Part shown: piece by piece, positions 18,380-27,197 of the stretch
How the letters are laid out: every line of letters begins with the position of its first letter
Position numbering within the stretch: the stretch's first letter is position 1
Assembly (NCBI RefSeq): GCF_014193845.1
Contig: NZ_JACHZX010000001.1
Coordinates: 372,001-436,000, forward strand
Direction of reading: 5' to 3'
From: Sphingomonas sp. BK345
GTDB taxonomy: Bacteria > Pseudomonadota > Alphaproteobacteria > Sphingomonadales > Sphingomonadaceae
DNA length: 64,000 bases
The notes under the pieces: generated by a model
Seen by the model: the letters and a program-made list of their open reading frames with translations, nothing else
Told to the model about the DNA's origin: nothing
Databases searched by the model: none
Translations under genes and position numbers: made by a program

Positions 18380-18420
18380 ACATAGCAAGTATACGAGAGC
18401 AGGTCACTCTACGAAGCGAC

Positions 18421-18498
18421 GCTAACGGTCTGCGACGGCGATGTGCACACGGCGCGGCAACTAGGAGACTTCCAGGAGCTCTCCGCGGTCGTCCAGTG
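18421..18498 (+). pseudogene. PRC-barrel protein C-terminal fragment (copy of the 3' end of the gene at 61267)
   Basis: The frame reads LTVCDGDVHTARQLGDFQEL-SAVV. It aligns without gaps to the C-terminus of the intact PRC-barrel protein at 61267-61812 (VSVRDGEVHTARRPEEFQEL-AVVV). Nothing of the N-terminal ~155 residues remains, and the stop codon is lost. The similarity continues into non-coding DNA downstream (18499-18640 against 61813-61960), so this is a DNA-level duplication or deletion remnant. Confidence 0.7.
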
Positions 18499-18717
18499 GC
18501 GACGGCCGGCCCCGTGGAGACATCGCGGTCGCCGCGCATACGTCGCCGCAGCGGGACTTAAGCTGCTATCGAGAAGGTGCGCTCGGAGCGTTCCGAGTGG
18601 CGGCGTGTCCTGACGCCACAGGCCTCACCTCAGCGCGCGAGGCCACGGCTTTGGCCAACGCGCGGGATCACGCCTCCTTGCACCATCCGAAGGCATGGAT
18701 CAGCGTTCCCTAGTGAC
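18499..18717. repeat. Duplicated intergenic segment shared with 61813-61990
   Basis: Conserved blocks include CGCGCATACGTC (CGCGCATGCGTC in the other copy), GCGCTCGG..GTTCCGAGT and CTGACGCCAC...GGCCTCA. Both copies follow a PRC-barrel 3' end and both run into a member of the dispersed repeat family. No gene seen here. Confidence 0.6.
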
Positions 18718-18860
18718 GAGGCCCCACAATCGGTCACCCCCGACGCCCTGCCCGTCTCCCAACTTCGGACGTTCATTCATCTCTGTGGCCGACAGGCCTA
18801 ACGCGCCGCAAAGTCTTGGTCTGGTCGGGTTTTGGCAGGGAAAGCGGACCTTCAATAGAC
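18718..18860 (+). repeat. Dispersed intergenic repeat, copy 3 (extended form)
   Basis: The core GAGGCCCCACAATCGGTCAC ... CAACTTCGGACGTTCATTCA is followed by the extended half, recognisable by GGCAGGGAAAGCGGACCTTC near 18837, as in copies 4, 6, 7 and 11. Confidence 0.65.
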
Positions 18861-19037
18861 GGGCGGACCGTCCTCAAGCGGCACTAGAACCTGTTCCACA
18901 GCGTCTTTCCGGGCAGCGTACTCCGCCTTTACTCGCGCACTGCGAAGGTCGAAGTCGCTACCATATCGTTACCACATGGCGGATTGAGGCCATGCTCGCC
19001 AGTGGGCGCTTGCGGCCCTCTGCCCTCTCGTACCGAA

Positions 19038-19185
19038 GACCCAGAACCGGACACTCGACGGCTTTTGCTCGCCTCTCAACTCCGGCCGCTCGTTCATCCC
19101 GGTACCCGAGTCGTCCGGGCTTTCCGCAGAGCGCTCGGCTTGGGCTCGTTTGGGAGAAGAGCCGCATGTTCGCTTTCGAGCGGTT
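19038..19185 (+). repeat. Dispersed intergenic repeat, copy 4 (extended form)
   Basis: The core GACCCAGAACCGGACACTC ... CAACTCCGGCCGCTCGTTCA is followed by an extension (TTTCCGCAGAGCGCTCGGC, then GGGAGAAGAGCCGCATGTTC) that closely resembles the extension of copy 11 at ~61005-61060. Confidence 0.7.
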
Positions 19186-19271
19186 GGGTGCGGCTATGTG
19201 CCGGTCGCATCGCTACAGGCGTGCTGAATATCGGGTTCTGAACCTCGTCGTTTTCTAAGATTATCGTACAT

Positions 19272-19925
19272 CTAACGAGTGTCAGCGGCTCGGCATGGAA
19301 CATCAGGTCCAATCCAATCGAAGTCGTACGTCGTCGGCACGGTCTCGCCGTTGCCAATTGACGTCTTCTTCCCGGCAGGATCGTAGGAAATCCAGCCCAT
19401 GCTGTTGTCGAAGGCGGCAATGCGGCCGTTGTCACGCTGTGCCGCCGCCATATCGATGGAGAAGACGGTCATGTCGACCTCCAGCTCGTCGCCGACCCGA
19501 AGGTCGGGCACTCTGAGTACCGCCGTAAGCGTCCCATCCAGCTTCGCCGCCTCCAGCTGATCTTCGCGCCGGAGGATCTCGAACGTGGCGTCCTTCAGCA
19601 CGTCGACAACCTGACCGTCGCGGAAAACCTTGATCCCGTGAGCGATTGGAGCTCCCGCGCCGGCGTTCCAAGCGATCGAGATATTACCGAGCTGCAAGGC
19701 CGCAGGGTCGAGGAGTTTGATGCGATAGCCGAGGTACTGAGCTTGCCGCTTCTCACTGAGGTGCACTTCGACGTCCTGTCGCCGAAAGAACACTGGGCCG
19801 GTTGTGGTAGCTGGCAGCGGCAGGAGCGTGGACGGCGTGGCCCAGGTTGGGACGGGGCCGCGGCGGACCTGCTCTGTCTGCGCCCAGGTGGGACCCGCAA
19901 CGATCATCGACGCCGCAAGCAGCAA
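19272..19925 (-). pseudogene. DUF3857-type protein, C-terminally truncated
   Basis: 217 residues remain. A signal-like LLLAASMIVAGPTWAQ is followed by a beta-rich region with HLSEKRQAQYLGYRIKLLDP, LGNISIAWNAGAGAP, KVFRDGQVVDVLKDATFEIL and GTLTAVLRVPDLRVGDELEV. This is the N-terminal half of DUF3857 proteins, which normally run on for several hundred residues into a transglutaminase-like domain. Here a stop follows DVPCRAADTR and no transglutaminase part exists downstream. The start is unclear: the signal peptide seems to begin upstream of the TTG at 19925, but no good start codon is in frame. It sits between repeat copies 4 and 5. Possibly still translated; probably a remnant. Confidence 0.6.
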
Positions 19926-20115
19926 CGCAGCACGTACCCTTATTCGGACCCCCGTCCCTCTCTGTCGCCCGGCATTGTGGCAGACCCATCTTCGCTTGCA
20001 AGGGAGAAGGGCGCTTCAGATGACGCGGCGGGCATGGAGCAGTTGTATGCACCGAGTGCCCACGAAATCTGTGAGAAGCCGGCCTTGCTCGCGCTTACGG
20101 CCTCTCGTTACGAGA

Positions 20116-20178
20116 GACCCAAATAGCGGACACTCACGCCCTAGAAAGCGCCGCTTGATTCTGGCCGTTCGTTCATCT
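20116..20178 (+). repeat. Dispersed intergenic repeat, copy 5
   Basis: GACCCAAATAGCGGACACTC through TTCTGGCCGTTCGTTCATC. The middle of the unit is replaced by unrelated sequence (CTAGAAAGCGCCGCTTG), while both ends are kept. Confidence 0.65.
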
Positions 20179-20276
20179 AGTGCGTCACTCGGCACAATGG
20201 CCTACGAAGAACCATGAAAATTACCTGGGTGAGAACAGCGGGCGCCCCATGCCGCCGCCGTACGTATAGCGGTGTT

Positions 20277-21284
20277 CTAGAGGACTCCGAGATTGTGTAG
20301 CCACTGCTTGACTTGTTCAGGCCACTCTCTTGAGATCGGGTCGGCGGTCGGTCTCATACCGAAAGCGTGGCCGCCCTTGGCGTAGATCCGCATGTCGACC
20401 AAGACGCCTGCGTCGCTGAGCGCCAACGCATAAGCGAGCGGCTGCCTTACCTTATCCATCGGATCGTTCATGGCGTGCAGGATCAGCGTGGGTGGTGCCT
20501 TGGAGCTGATCGTGACCCAGGGGCGTAGCTCGAGGCTGTTCTTCCCCTTGCTGTCGTCGAGCATGCGCGCGGTGTAAGCGACGACGGCGTAATCCGGACG
20601 TGGGGATTGTCGGTCCGCCGCGTCAGCGACGGGGTAGGTCCTCTCCTCGGTGTTGCTCATGTTCGCAGCAAGGTACGCGCCAGCGGAGAAGCCGATCACA
20701 CCCACCTTGCTTGGATCAATCCCGTACGACCGGGCATTCTGCCGAAGCCGCCCCATGGCGCGCTGTGCATCTTCCAGTCCGAGCAACACCTTGGGTCGCT
20801 GCTGCCGGCCGTTCTCGCGGGGCCAAACCTGAGGTACGCGGTATTTGAGAACCGCGCAGACCATGCCTTGTCGCACGACCCAGTCACAGATCTCGGTGCC
20901 CTCCAGGTCCATCGCCAGGACCTCGAAGCCGCCGCCCGGCAGGACGAGCATGGCTGCCCGCGTGCCGCTCCCTTTCGGCCGATAGACGGTCATCGTCGGT
21001 CGCGTCACATAGCTGGCCCAATGCCACATCTTGCCGGCGACCAGCCCAGTGCCGTTGCCCAGTCCCTCCGGCCGGTCACCGCTGTCAGGCTTGGCCAGGC
21101 TGACGTTGGCTGGCCACAGGGGGACTTGCTCGCCGCCGCTCGGCGCCTGCCACACGCCTTCGTGTTCGTTCCTGGGGAGCGGTGTAGTGGCTGGTGCGCT
21201 TGCCACCTGCTCAGCCCGTGCGCTCACACTCGCCGCGGCGCTGACAACTAGGGTCGCGCTGAGGAGATGATATAGGCTCGGCAC
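20277..21284 (-). CDS. Secreted alpha/beta hydrolase (acetyl-esterase/BD-FAE-like)
   Basis: 335 residues with a signal peptide (YHLLSATLVVSAAASVSARAE). Key motifs: VLPGGGFEVLAMDLEGTE (oxyanion region), GVIGFSAGAYLAAN with the nucleophile Ser, HAMNDPMD with the likely Asp, and YAKGGHAFG with the catalytic His. The order matches carbohydrate esterases of the acetylxylan/feruloyl type, which deacylate plant glycans. It is monocistronic on the minus strand, about 50 bp downstream of the MacB-like permease gene. A link to the nearby glycan-uptake locus is plausible, but it lies outside that operon. Confidence 0.85.
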   Translation of the reverse strand: MPSLYHLLSATLVVSAAASVSARAEQVASAPATTPLPRNEHEGVWQAPSGGEQVPLWPANVSLAKPDSGDRPEGLGNGTGLVAGKMWHWASYVTRPTMTVYRPKGSGTRAAMLVLPGGGFEVLAMDLEGTEICDWVVRQGMVCAVLKYRVPQVWPRENGRQQRPKVLLGLEDAQRAMGRLRQNARSYGIDPSKVGVIGFSAGAYLAANMSNTEERTYPVADAADRQSPRPDYAVVAYTARMLDDSKGKNSLELRPWVTISSKAPPTLILHAMNDPMDKVRQPLAYALALSDAGVLVDMRIYAKGGHAFGMRPTADPISREWPEQVKQWLHNLGVL

Positions 21285-21328
21285 ATTTACCTCCTAGCGC
21301 GGGTGACACTCGGCGCGGCTTCGCTGCG

Positions 21329-22534
21329 CTACTCGTGGCGGAGCGCATCGATCGGGTCCAGTCCCGCCGCCCGACGAGCAGGCACGAAGCCGAAGACGAT
21401 CCCGATGATGGCCGAGAAGCCGAACGCGAGCGCGTTGATTGCCGGGTTGAACGACCAATCCAGTGACATGAGCCGGGAAAGCCCGGCGATAGCCACCTGC
21501 GCGAGCAGCAGCCCGGCGAGCCCGCCGAGGCATGAGAGCGTCACCGCCTCGACAAGGAATTGCAGCAGCACCTCGCGGGCAACGGCGCCGATCGCGAGCC
21601 GGATGCCGATTTCGCGCGTGCGCTCGGTGACGGCGACGAGCATAACGTTCATGATGCCGATGCCGCCCACCACGAGGCTGATTGCCGCGACCGCAGCGAC
21701 GATGCGCGTAAGGGCGGCGGTTGTGCCGGATAAGGTCTCCGAGATCTGGCGCGTGTCGATGATGAGAAAGTCGTCGTCTTCCCCAGCTCCCACATGTCGC
21801 CGTTCGCGCAGCAGGCCGGTAAGCGACGCCTTGACCTGCTCGGTGTCATAGGCCGGATCCACACCGACGAGCAGCGCCTTGATGTCCCTCGTTCCGAGGA
21901 AGCGACGCGCCACGGTCTTGATCGGCATGATCACCAGATCGTCCTGATCGCCGAACTGCCCCTGCCCCTTGGTGGTGAACAGTCCGATGACCTCGCAGCT
22001 GACCGGTCCCGCGCGGAAGCGTCGGCCGATCGGATCCAGCTCTTTGAACAGGTTCCTGCTCACCGTGCTGCCGATCACGCACACGGCCTTGCCCGCGCTC
22101 TCCTCCGCCGGCGTGAACACCCGCCCCGCCTGTAGCGGCCAGGGCTGGATGACGAAGTACGTCGCATCCATGCCGAAGATGCTCGTCGACCAGTTGTTGC
22201 CCTCGTAGAAGACCGCCGAGGTGGCCTGCGCCTGCGGTGCCACGCCGGTGACGCCGCTGACCTGTCGCTCGATGGCGACCACGTCGTCGGGATCGAAGCT
22301 GGCTGGAGGTGGCCCACCTCCGCCGCGGCGGGTCGCTTGTCCTGGATGGACGTGCAGCAGGTTCGTGCCGAGATTGGCAATCTGCTTCTGCACGGAGGCC
22401 GAGGTCGCGTCCCCGAGCGTGACCATCGTCACGACCGCCGCGACACCGATGACGATGCCGAGCACAGTCAGGAAGGACCGGAGCGCATGTCGCCGGATCG
22501 AACGCGCAGCGAGCAGGACCGTCGTGCCGAGCAT
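21329..22534 (-). CDS. MacB-type ABC transporter permease (orphan, no ATPase)
   Basis: 401 residues. N-terminal TM helix (RSFLTVLGIVIGVAAVVTMV), a large periplasmic MacB_PCD domain (IANLGTNLLHVHPGQ, VIGSTVSRNLFKELDPIG, DDFLIIDTRQISETL) and a C-terminal FtsX half with three TM helices, ending DALRHE. Such permeases normally pair with a MacB ATPase domain and a MacA adaptor; neither is encoded beside it, and the upstream neighbour is a divergent EF-hand gene. I chose the ATG at 22534, though the ribosome site is weak; an upstream TTG at 22570 would add 12 basic residues. It could export a lipoprotein or small molecule with an ATPase encoded elsewhere. Confidence 0.85.
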   Translation of the reverse strand: MLGTTVLLAARSIRRHALRSFLTVLGIVIGVAAVVTMVTLGDATSASVQKQIANLGTNLLHVHPGQATRRGGGGPPPASFDPDDVVAIERQVSGVTGVAPQAQATSAVFYEGNNWSTSIFGMDATYFVIQPWPLQAGRVFTPAEESAGKAVCVIGSTVSRNLFKELDPIGRRFRAGPVSCEVIGLFTTKGQGQFGDQDDLVIMPIKTVARRFLGTRDIKALLVGVDPAYDTEQVKASLTGLLRERRHVGAGEDDDFLIIDTRQISETLSGTTAALTRIVAAVAAISLVVGGIGIMNVMLVAVTERTREIGIRLAIGAVAREVLLQFLVEAVTLSCLGGLAGLLLAQVAIAGLSRLMSLDWSFNPAINALAFGFSAIIGIVFGFVPARRAAGLDPIDALRHE

Positions 22535-22680
22535 GTCGCTGACTTTGCGGCGGTATCGGCGTCGCGGCAAGGCTCAGCGATACCACTTTCACAAATCACG
22601 CCTGACGTCCTTCATGGCAGGTTCACTGACCAATTGAGATGGTGCCTTGAATAGGCCGATTAAGGCCGAGGAGAGTGAGC

Positions 22681-23031
22681 GTGCTGACCGCTGTGCTGCT
22701 ACTCGTCTCGCTGCAAGCCGGAGCAACCGGACCCGGCGTTCCCGAGCCGCGCTCCGGCCGAGAGATCAAGATGGACGTTCAGCTTGATGCGGCCTTTCTC
22801 GCAGCTGCGGACACAAACCACGACGGAGCGCTCGACCTTAAGGAGTTCACGGCCGAGTTTGACCGCCGCATCGATGCGATGATCGCGGGCGATGACGAGG
22901 CGCAGAGGAAGATCAAACCGGCGGATCGAGCCAAGATGCGCGAGGGTATGATCGCCCCTGCCTTTCGCGGAATGGACAAGAACTCGGACGGACTTCTCAC
23001 CAGGGACGAGGTGAAAAGCTTCAGCCGTTAG
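22681..23031 (+). CDS. Small secreted EF-hand protein
   Basis: 116 residues, with a hydrophobic signal-like N-terminus (LTAVLLLVSLQAG) and two Ca2+-binding loops: DTNHDGALDLKEF and DKNSDGLLTRDEV. Both keep the 1-3-5-12 acidic pattern, so calcium binding is likely. I chose the GTG at 22681 because GAGGAG lies about 7 bases upstream; the GTG at 22675 would be too close to it. Its stop overlaps by 4 bases the stop of the convergent small membrane protein. Confidence 0.8.
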   Translation: MLTAVLLLVSLQAGATGPGVPEPRSGREIKMDVQLDAAFLAAADTNHDGALDLKEFTAEFDRRIDAMIAGDDEAQRKIKPADRAKMREGMIAPAFRGMDKNSDGLLTRDEVKSFSR

Positions 23032-23288
23032 CTTCTCGCAATCCAGCGCGAAAGCAGGCCGGCGATCACGGCTAAGATCATCCATATCAAAGCGCCTATG
23101 GCGAGCGCCAAGGCTCCATGACCCTCCCAGTCGTTCTCGGCCGCCATGGCCTCATACCAGATGATGGTGATCACGATTGGGATCACGGCGGCGGCAAAGA
23201 TAGCCACGTGGGGTCGGTGGCGCCAAACGAAGGGGGCGGCTCCTCCCGCTGCTCCTGCAAGCAGGCAGACGAGCAGAAGCACGCTCAT
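23028..23288 (-). CDS. Small membrane protein
   Basis: 86 residues with three predicted TM helices (VLLLVCLLAGAAGGAAPF, VAIFAAAVIPIVITIIWY, ALALAIGALIWMILAVIAGL) and a basic C-terminus. No family was recognised. The ATG at 23288 overlaps the stop of the upstream 66-residue gene as ATGA, indicating translational coupling. It converges on the EF-hand gene. The longer reading frame upstream is a shadow of the partner gene. Confidence 0.72.
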   Translation of the reverse strand: MSVLLLVCLLAGAAGGAAPFVWRHRPHVAIFAAAVIPIVITIIWYEAMAAENDWEGHGALALAIGALIWMILAVIAGLLSRWIARS

Positions 23289-23485
23289 CGCGGTTGAGAG
23301 TCCCGTTCTTCTGCGTCCCGCGCTTCTCGAGAGACATCCCGCACCGCGGCGCACAGCTTATCCGCGAGCATGAGGGCTTCGCCCATCGTGAGCGTGAGCG
23401 CCCAGGTTCCGCCCTGAGCATTGATATCGACCAGGATCTTGCCAGCCTCAGTGCTAACGGAGACGGGTTCGGCATGGTCAGGCAT
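23285..23485 (-). CDS. Hypothetical small cytoplasmic protein
   Basis: 66 residues, acidic and without a signal peptide. The middle (GKILVDINAQGGTWALTLTM, then GEALMLADKLCAAVRD) suggests a two- or three-stranded sheet plus a helix. Not recognised. The 4-bp ATGA overlap with the following membrane protein supports it being a real gene and suggests the two proteins are made together. Confidence 0.62.
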   Translation of the reverse strand: MPDHAEPVSVSTEAGKILVDINAQGGTWALTLTMGEALMLADKLCAAVRDVSREARDAEERDSQPR

Positions 23486-23767
23486 CTGGGTACACCCTCA
23501 TCCTACGGCCCCTCGCCGCAGCGGCGTGGCCGGTGACAAGACAAAGCGATCTGAGAAGGAAAGGATGCGAGGAAGGCAAAGGTATGCGATTGCCCTATCG
23601 CAGCTCACCGAACCCGGCGCTGCAAACCTTAAGGGGCCGTGCCCCCAAGAAAGATTTAGCGCAACGCAGAGTAGGCTCAGCCAATGGCTCAGTGAGCCGC
23701 TTAGCTGGATCCAACGAAGCGTCGATCTGCTGATGGACTGCGCAGGTGTCGGTAAGGAGAAGGATGC

Positions 23768-24583
23768 TTGATCACCATGGTAGCAATGGCTGCAGCGGCG
23801 ATGGCGCTAGCGCAAAAGGCTGCCCCCGTCCCTGCCGATGGCGCCGAAGTCACCGAGCGCGTCGCACAAGCCTCCAGCGTCGGTAGCTTGCTCTACGCTT
23901 TCGACCGCGCCGCTTGGGTCAATAGCGACGCACTCACCGCGCAGGTTCCGCAAGATCACCTGAAGGGTCTTGGAGGATATATCGTCGAGATCGCCGAGGC
24001 TGGCGTTCTGCGCGTAACCTACTATCGAGGCGCAGCCGCGACCGCCGACGTCTTATTCGTGGTAGATGTCCGAGACGGTGAAGTTGTCCGCAGCGAGCTC
24101 CTCACCCACCCTGTGCGGCTGCTCCCTGCTCAAGCGAGTCTCGCCCGAGCGCGCGAGATCGCGGTCGAGCGCGCTAGAGAGCGCAATTACAAACCTTGCA
24201 CGAGTGCACCCTTCAACACGGTCGTTTTGCCATCCCGCGACAATGGCCCGGTGGCGGTCTACTTGCTTTCGGCTCAGAAGACGGCTGACACATGGCCCAT
24301 GGGCGGCAACTACCGCGTGATCGTTGCCCCCGATGGCGCCGTGTCAGCTTCTCGTCCGTATAGCGTTGGCTGCCTCAACGTGACGCGACCCCATCTACCG
24401 GCTGGTGCGAAACCGGTCGGCTTCATCGTCAGCCACCTTCTCGACCCGACACCGACCGAGGTACACGTGTTTGCCTCCTTCAGCATGCACTCTCCGGTGT
24501 TTGTCACCACTCCGGACAAAAGAATTTGGAAGGTTGAGGGTCGTACTATCACGCTTGATGAAGAGGCGTCGAAAGGCCGATGA
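23768..24583 (+). CDS. Hypothetical secreted protein
   Basis: 271 residues with a short Ala-rich signal (MVAMAAAAMALAQ). The mature part holds alternating beta and helical segments: YIVEIAEAGVLRVTYYRG, DVLFVVDVRDGEVVRSELL, a helix ARAREIAVERARERNY, and two Cys (KPCTS, VGCLN) that could pair. The end (DKRIWKVEGRTITLDEE) looks beta-rich. No family recognised. I chose the TTG at 23768 because AAGGAG sits 8 bases upstream; the ATG at 23777 lies 17 bases from it. Monocistronic. Confidence 0.7.
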   Translation: MITMVAMAAAAMALAQKAAPVPADGAEVTERVAQASSVGSLLYAFDRAAWVNSDALTAQVPQDHLKGLGGYIVEIAEAGVLRVTYYRGAAATADVLFVVDVRDGEVVRSELLTHPVRLLPAQASLARAREIAVERARERNYKPCTSAPFNTVVLPSRDNGPVAVYLLSAQKTADTWPMGGNYRVIVAPDGAVSASRPYSVGCLNVTRPHLPAGAKPVGFIVSHLLDPTPTEVHVFASFSMHSPVFVTTPDKRIWKVEGRTITLDEEASKGR

Positions 24584-24915
24584 TAATCAATGCGGCATAA
24601 CGCCTTGGTTCATGAGGCGTTTTGCGCTGCTTTCAAGGTGATAAGAAATCATCGTTCTCCGCCGTCGTGCAATTCACCCAATACCGGTCATTCCAGTCAC
24701 CCGGTCCCCGTTCCGATTCCTGTCATTCGTTCATCTCGGCAGTCCGACGGTTCTGGCCTTTCCAGGACGCTGTCTGTCTGGCCAAGTATGGGAAGAAAAG
24801 CGGGGGTTCCTGATTTTACCCCCCTGTTCGCCGTGCGCCTGCTACTCACCCAAGCCAGCGATAAATCAGGTAGGTCCAGCGCGTGGCTGCCGGTGGGAGG
24901 AACGAGCGCGTCATC
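24584..24915. other. 332-bp intergenic region with repeat copy 6
   Basis: No gene seen. It lies between the convergent ends of the secreted protein gene and the riboswitch-controlled TonB receptor. The dispersed repeat (24675-24810) occupies most of it. Confidence 0.5.
24675..24810 (+). repeat. Dispersed intergenic repeat, copy 6 (extended form)
   Basis: The core CACCCAATACCGGTCATTCC ... TTCCGATTCCTGTCATTCG with TTCATCTCGG is followed by the extension ending in GGGAAGAAAAGCGGGGGTTC. Confidence 0.65.
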
Positions 24916-27090
24916 TCACAGCCGCGCGCGCAGCGCGACGTCGAGCGAGCGCGGTCGGCCGAGCAGCCACTGCGCCGCGCCGTAGGTGGAGGTCACGTAG
25001 CGGGTGTCGAAGAGGTTGTAGACGCGCACGTCCGCCGCGAGCGCCGGCGTGAGCGCGAACGAGAGGCCGCCGTCGGCGACGGTGTAGGCCGGCACCCGCG
25101 CGCTGTTGGTCGAGTCGACGAAGCGCGCGCCGACGTGACGCAACCCCGCCTGGGCGCGCACGCCGCGGCGGCTCTCCCAGGTGAGCCACAGGTTGCCGGC
25201 ACGCTCGGGCACGTCGGGCGGCGTGTTGCCGGAGAGATCCGCGTCGCCGGTCAAAAGGTCGTCGAAGCGGGCGTCGAGCGCCGTCCCGTTCGCCTCGATC
25301 GAGAAGCCCGCGGCGAGCGCGAGCAACAGCGCCGCCTCGATCCCTTTCGACGACTGCCGTCCGATCTGTTCGAGCGGGCCGTTGGTGACGCGCTGTGCGA
25401 CCAGGTCGTTCTTGACGATGCGATAGCCAGCGAGTGTCACGTTGACGCGTCCGCCGAGGAGCGCTGCCTTGGCGCCCGCCTCGATCTGGTCGCCCTTGGC
25501 ATTGGTGAAGGCGAACTGCGTCGCGCTGGTGGTGAAGGTGGTCAGCGTGCCGACCGGATCCACGCCCGTGGCATATTGGGCGTAGAGCGAGATGCTCGGC
25601 GCGGGCTGGTAGACGGTGCCGACGCGCCAGGTCGCGTCGCGAAACCTCTTCTCGCGCGCGCCGCCCGAGAAGGCGTTCGCCTCACCCGCCGGAGCGCCGG
25701 CCGCGTCGTAGAGGATGTTGCGGCGGCGCACCCCATCCTCCTCGTAGCGGAAGCCGCCGACCAGCGAGAGCCGCCGCGATAGCCGCAGCCGGTCCTCGCC
25801 GAAGATGCTCCACTCGGTCGTGATGGTGCGATAGCGCGGCAGCGTCGCCGCGCGGTCCTCCAGCGTGCCAGGGGCAAAGTCGAAGGGATCGACCGCATCC
25901 GCCTGATCCGCGACGGCGAAGTTGTTCGAGTAGCGCAGGTTCACGCGGTTGACCTCGGCGCCGAGCACCAGGTCATTGGCCAAGCCTCCCCCCAGCGGCG
26001 CGCTCAGCTTCACGCTCGCCTGGTCGCCGTACTGGGCGATGTCCTGGACGATCCCGAGGTTGTCCGATCGCTCGATCACGCCGTTCGGCCGACCGGCCGC
26101 CGGCGCCCAGGCGTAGCTCTCGAGGTCGTACCAGCTGCGCTTGCTGGCAAGCCGATAGGCGGCGTTGGTCAGCGTCACCGCGTCGCTGACTTTCCATTCG
26201 GCGACGAGCGTCTGGCGATCGTCGCGGAAGCGGATGTCGGCGTCGGCGACGTTGTAGTTGCGGCGCCGGTTGCGCGGGTCGAACCGGCCGTCGATCAACG
26301 GCGTGCCCCAGTAGCGCATCGGTGTGACGTCACCATAGTCGCCGCGCAGCGTGACGGTGAGCCGTTCGCTCGGCGCGAAGCGCAGCGCGCCCGACAGCGC
26401 GAGGCTGTGGTTGTCGCCGCGGTCGACCCAGCCGTCCGAACGACGGTAGCTCGCGTCCAGGCGGTAGCCGAGCTGTTCGACGAGCGGACCGCCCGCCCCC
26501 GACGCGACATGCCATGTGTCCTGCGCCCCGTAGCTCAACTCCGCGTCGTAGCGTGCGGTCTCGCTCGGCGCGCGCGAGACGACGTTGACCGCGCCGCCGA
26601 GCGCGCCCTGGCCGTAGAGCACCGAGGCGGGCCCGGTCAGCACCTCGATCCGCTCGACGGTCCAGGGGTCGGTCGGGAAGGTGATCGTGCCGGCGACCGG
26701 GAAGAGCCGGATGCCGTCGACCAGTTGCAGCACCGAACCCTGGCCGACGAAGCCGCGCGCGGCGAGCGCGGTGTTGCCGTTCCCGGCATTCGCCGCGGCA
26801 GTGATGCCGGGCGCGCGCGACACCGCCTCGACCACCGTGAGGTCGCCGCGCGCGCGGATCGCGTCGCCGTCCACGGTCGCGACGCTGGCGGGAAGCTCGA
26901 GTGGTGTCAGACCGAGGCGGCTGCCGGTCGCGCTCGGGCGGTCGAGCGCGCCGCCGCCGCGGCCGACGACGAGGATGTCGTCGCGCGGCGGCACGCGGTC
27001 GCCGTCCTGCGCCAGCGCGCCGGAGGAACAGGTGGCGAGCAGCAGCGCGGCGACATGCGTCGCCGGGCGGTAGGTGTCGATCATCTTCAT
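24916..27090 (-). CDS. TonB-dependent receptor, siderophore-receptor-like, under a cobalamin riboswitch
   Basis: 724 residues. Signal peptide (VAALLLATCSSGALAQ), TonB-box-like DDILVVGRGGG, plug with SVATVDGDAIRARGDLTVVE, VSRAPGITAAANAGNGNTAL, GSVLQLVDGIRLFP and VERIEVLTGPASVLYGQGAL, and a barrel closing in PRSLDVALRARL. The plug resembles ferric-siderophore receptors (TIGR01783-like) more than classical BtuB. However, a cobalamin riboswitch lies in its leader, so a corrinoid is the likely cargo or signal. I chose the ATG at 27090; the leader between riboswitch and start is about 105 nt. The downstream neighbour is a convergent, unrelated gene. Confidence 0.92.
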   Translation of the reverse strand: MKMIDTYRPATHVAALLLATCSSGALAQDGDRVPPRDDILVVGRGGGALDRPSATGSRLGLTPLELPASVATVDGDAIRARGDLTVVEAVSRAPGITAAANAGNGNTALAARGFVGQGSVLQLVDGIRLFPVAGTITFPTDPWTVERIEVLTGPASVLYGQGALGGAVNVVSRAPSETARYDAELSYGAQDTWHVASGAGGPLVEQLGYRLDASYRRSDGWVDRGDNHSLALSGALRFAPSERLTVTLRGDYGDVTPMRYWGTPLIDGRFDPRNRRRNYNVADADIRFRDDRQTLVAEWKVSDAVTLTNAAYRLASKRSWYDLESYAWAPAAGRPNGVIERSDNLGIVQDIAQYGDQASVKLSAPLGGGLANDLVLGAEVNRVNLRYSNNFAVADQADAVDPFDFAPGTLEDRAATLPRYRTITTEWSIFGEDRLRLSRRLSLVGGFRYEEDGVRRRNILYDAAGAPAGEANAFSGGAREKRFRDATWRVGTVYQPAPSISLYAQYATGVDPVGTLTTFTTSATQFAFTNAKGDQIEAGAKAALLGGRVNVTLAGYRIVKNDLVAQRVTNGPLEQIGRQSSKGIEAALLLALAAGFSIEANGTALDARFDDLLTGDADLSGNTPPDVPERAGNLWLTWESRRGVRAQAGLRHVGARFVDSTNSARVPAYTVADGGLSFALTPALAADVRVYNLFDTRYVTSTYGAAQWLLGRPRSLDVALRARL

Positions 27091-27197
27091 ATACCCCGAT
27101 GAAGGACGGGGCACGCGGACCAGACACCGGCGCGCGCGGACGGGAGGCCCGGCCGCGGCATGCGAGCGGCCAGACCGGGCACCCCGCCGGTGGACGT

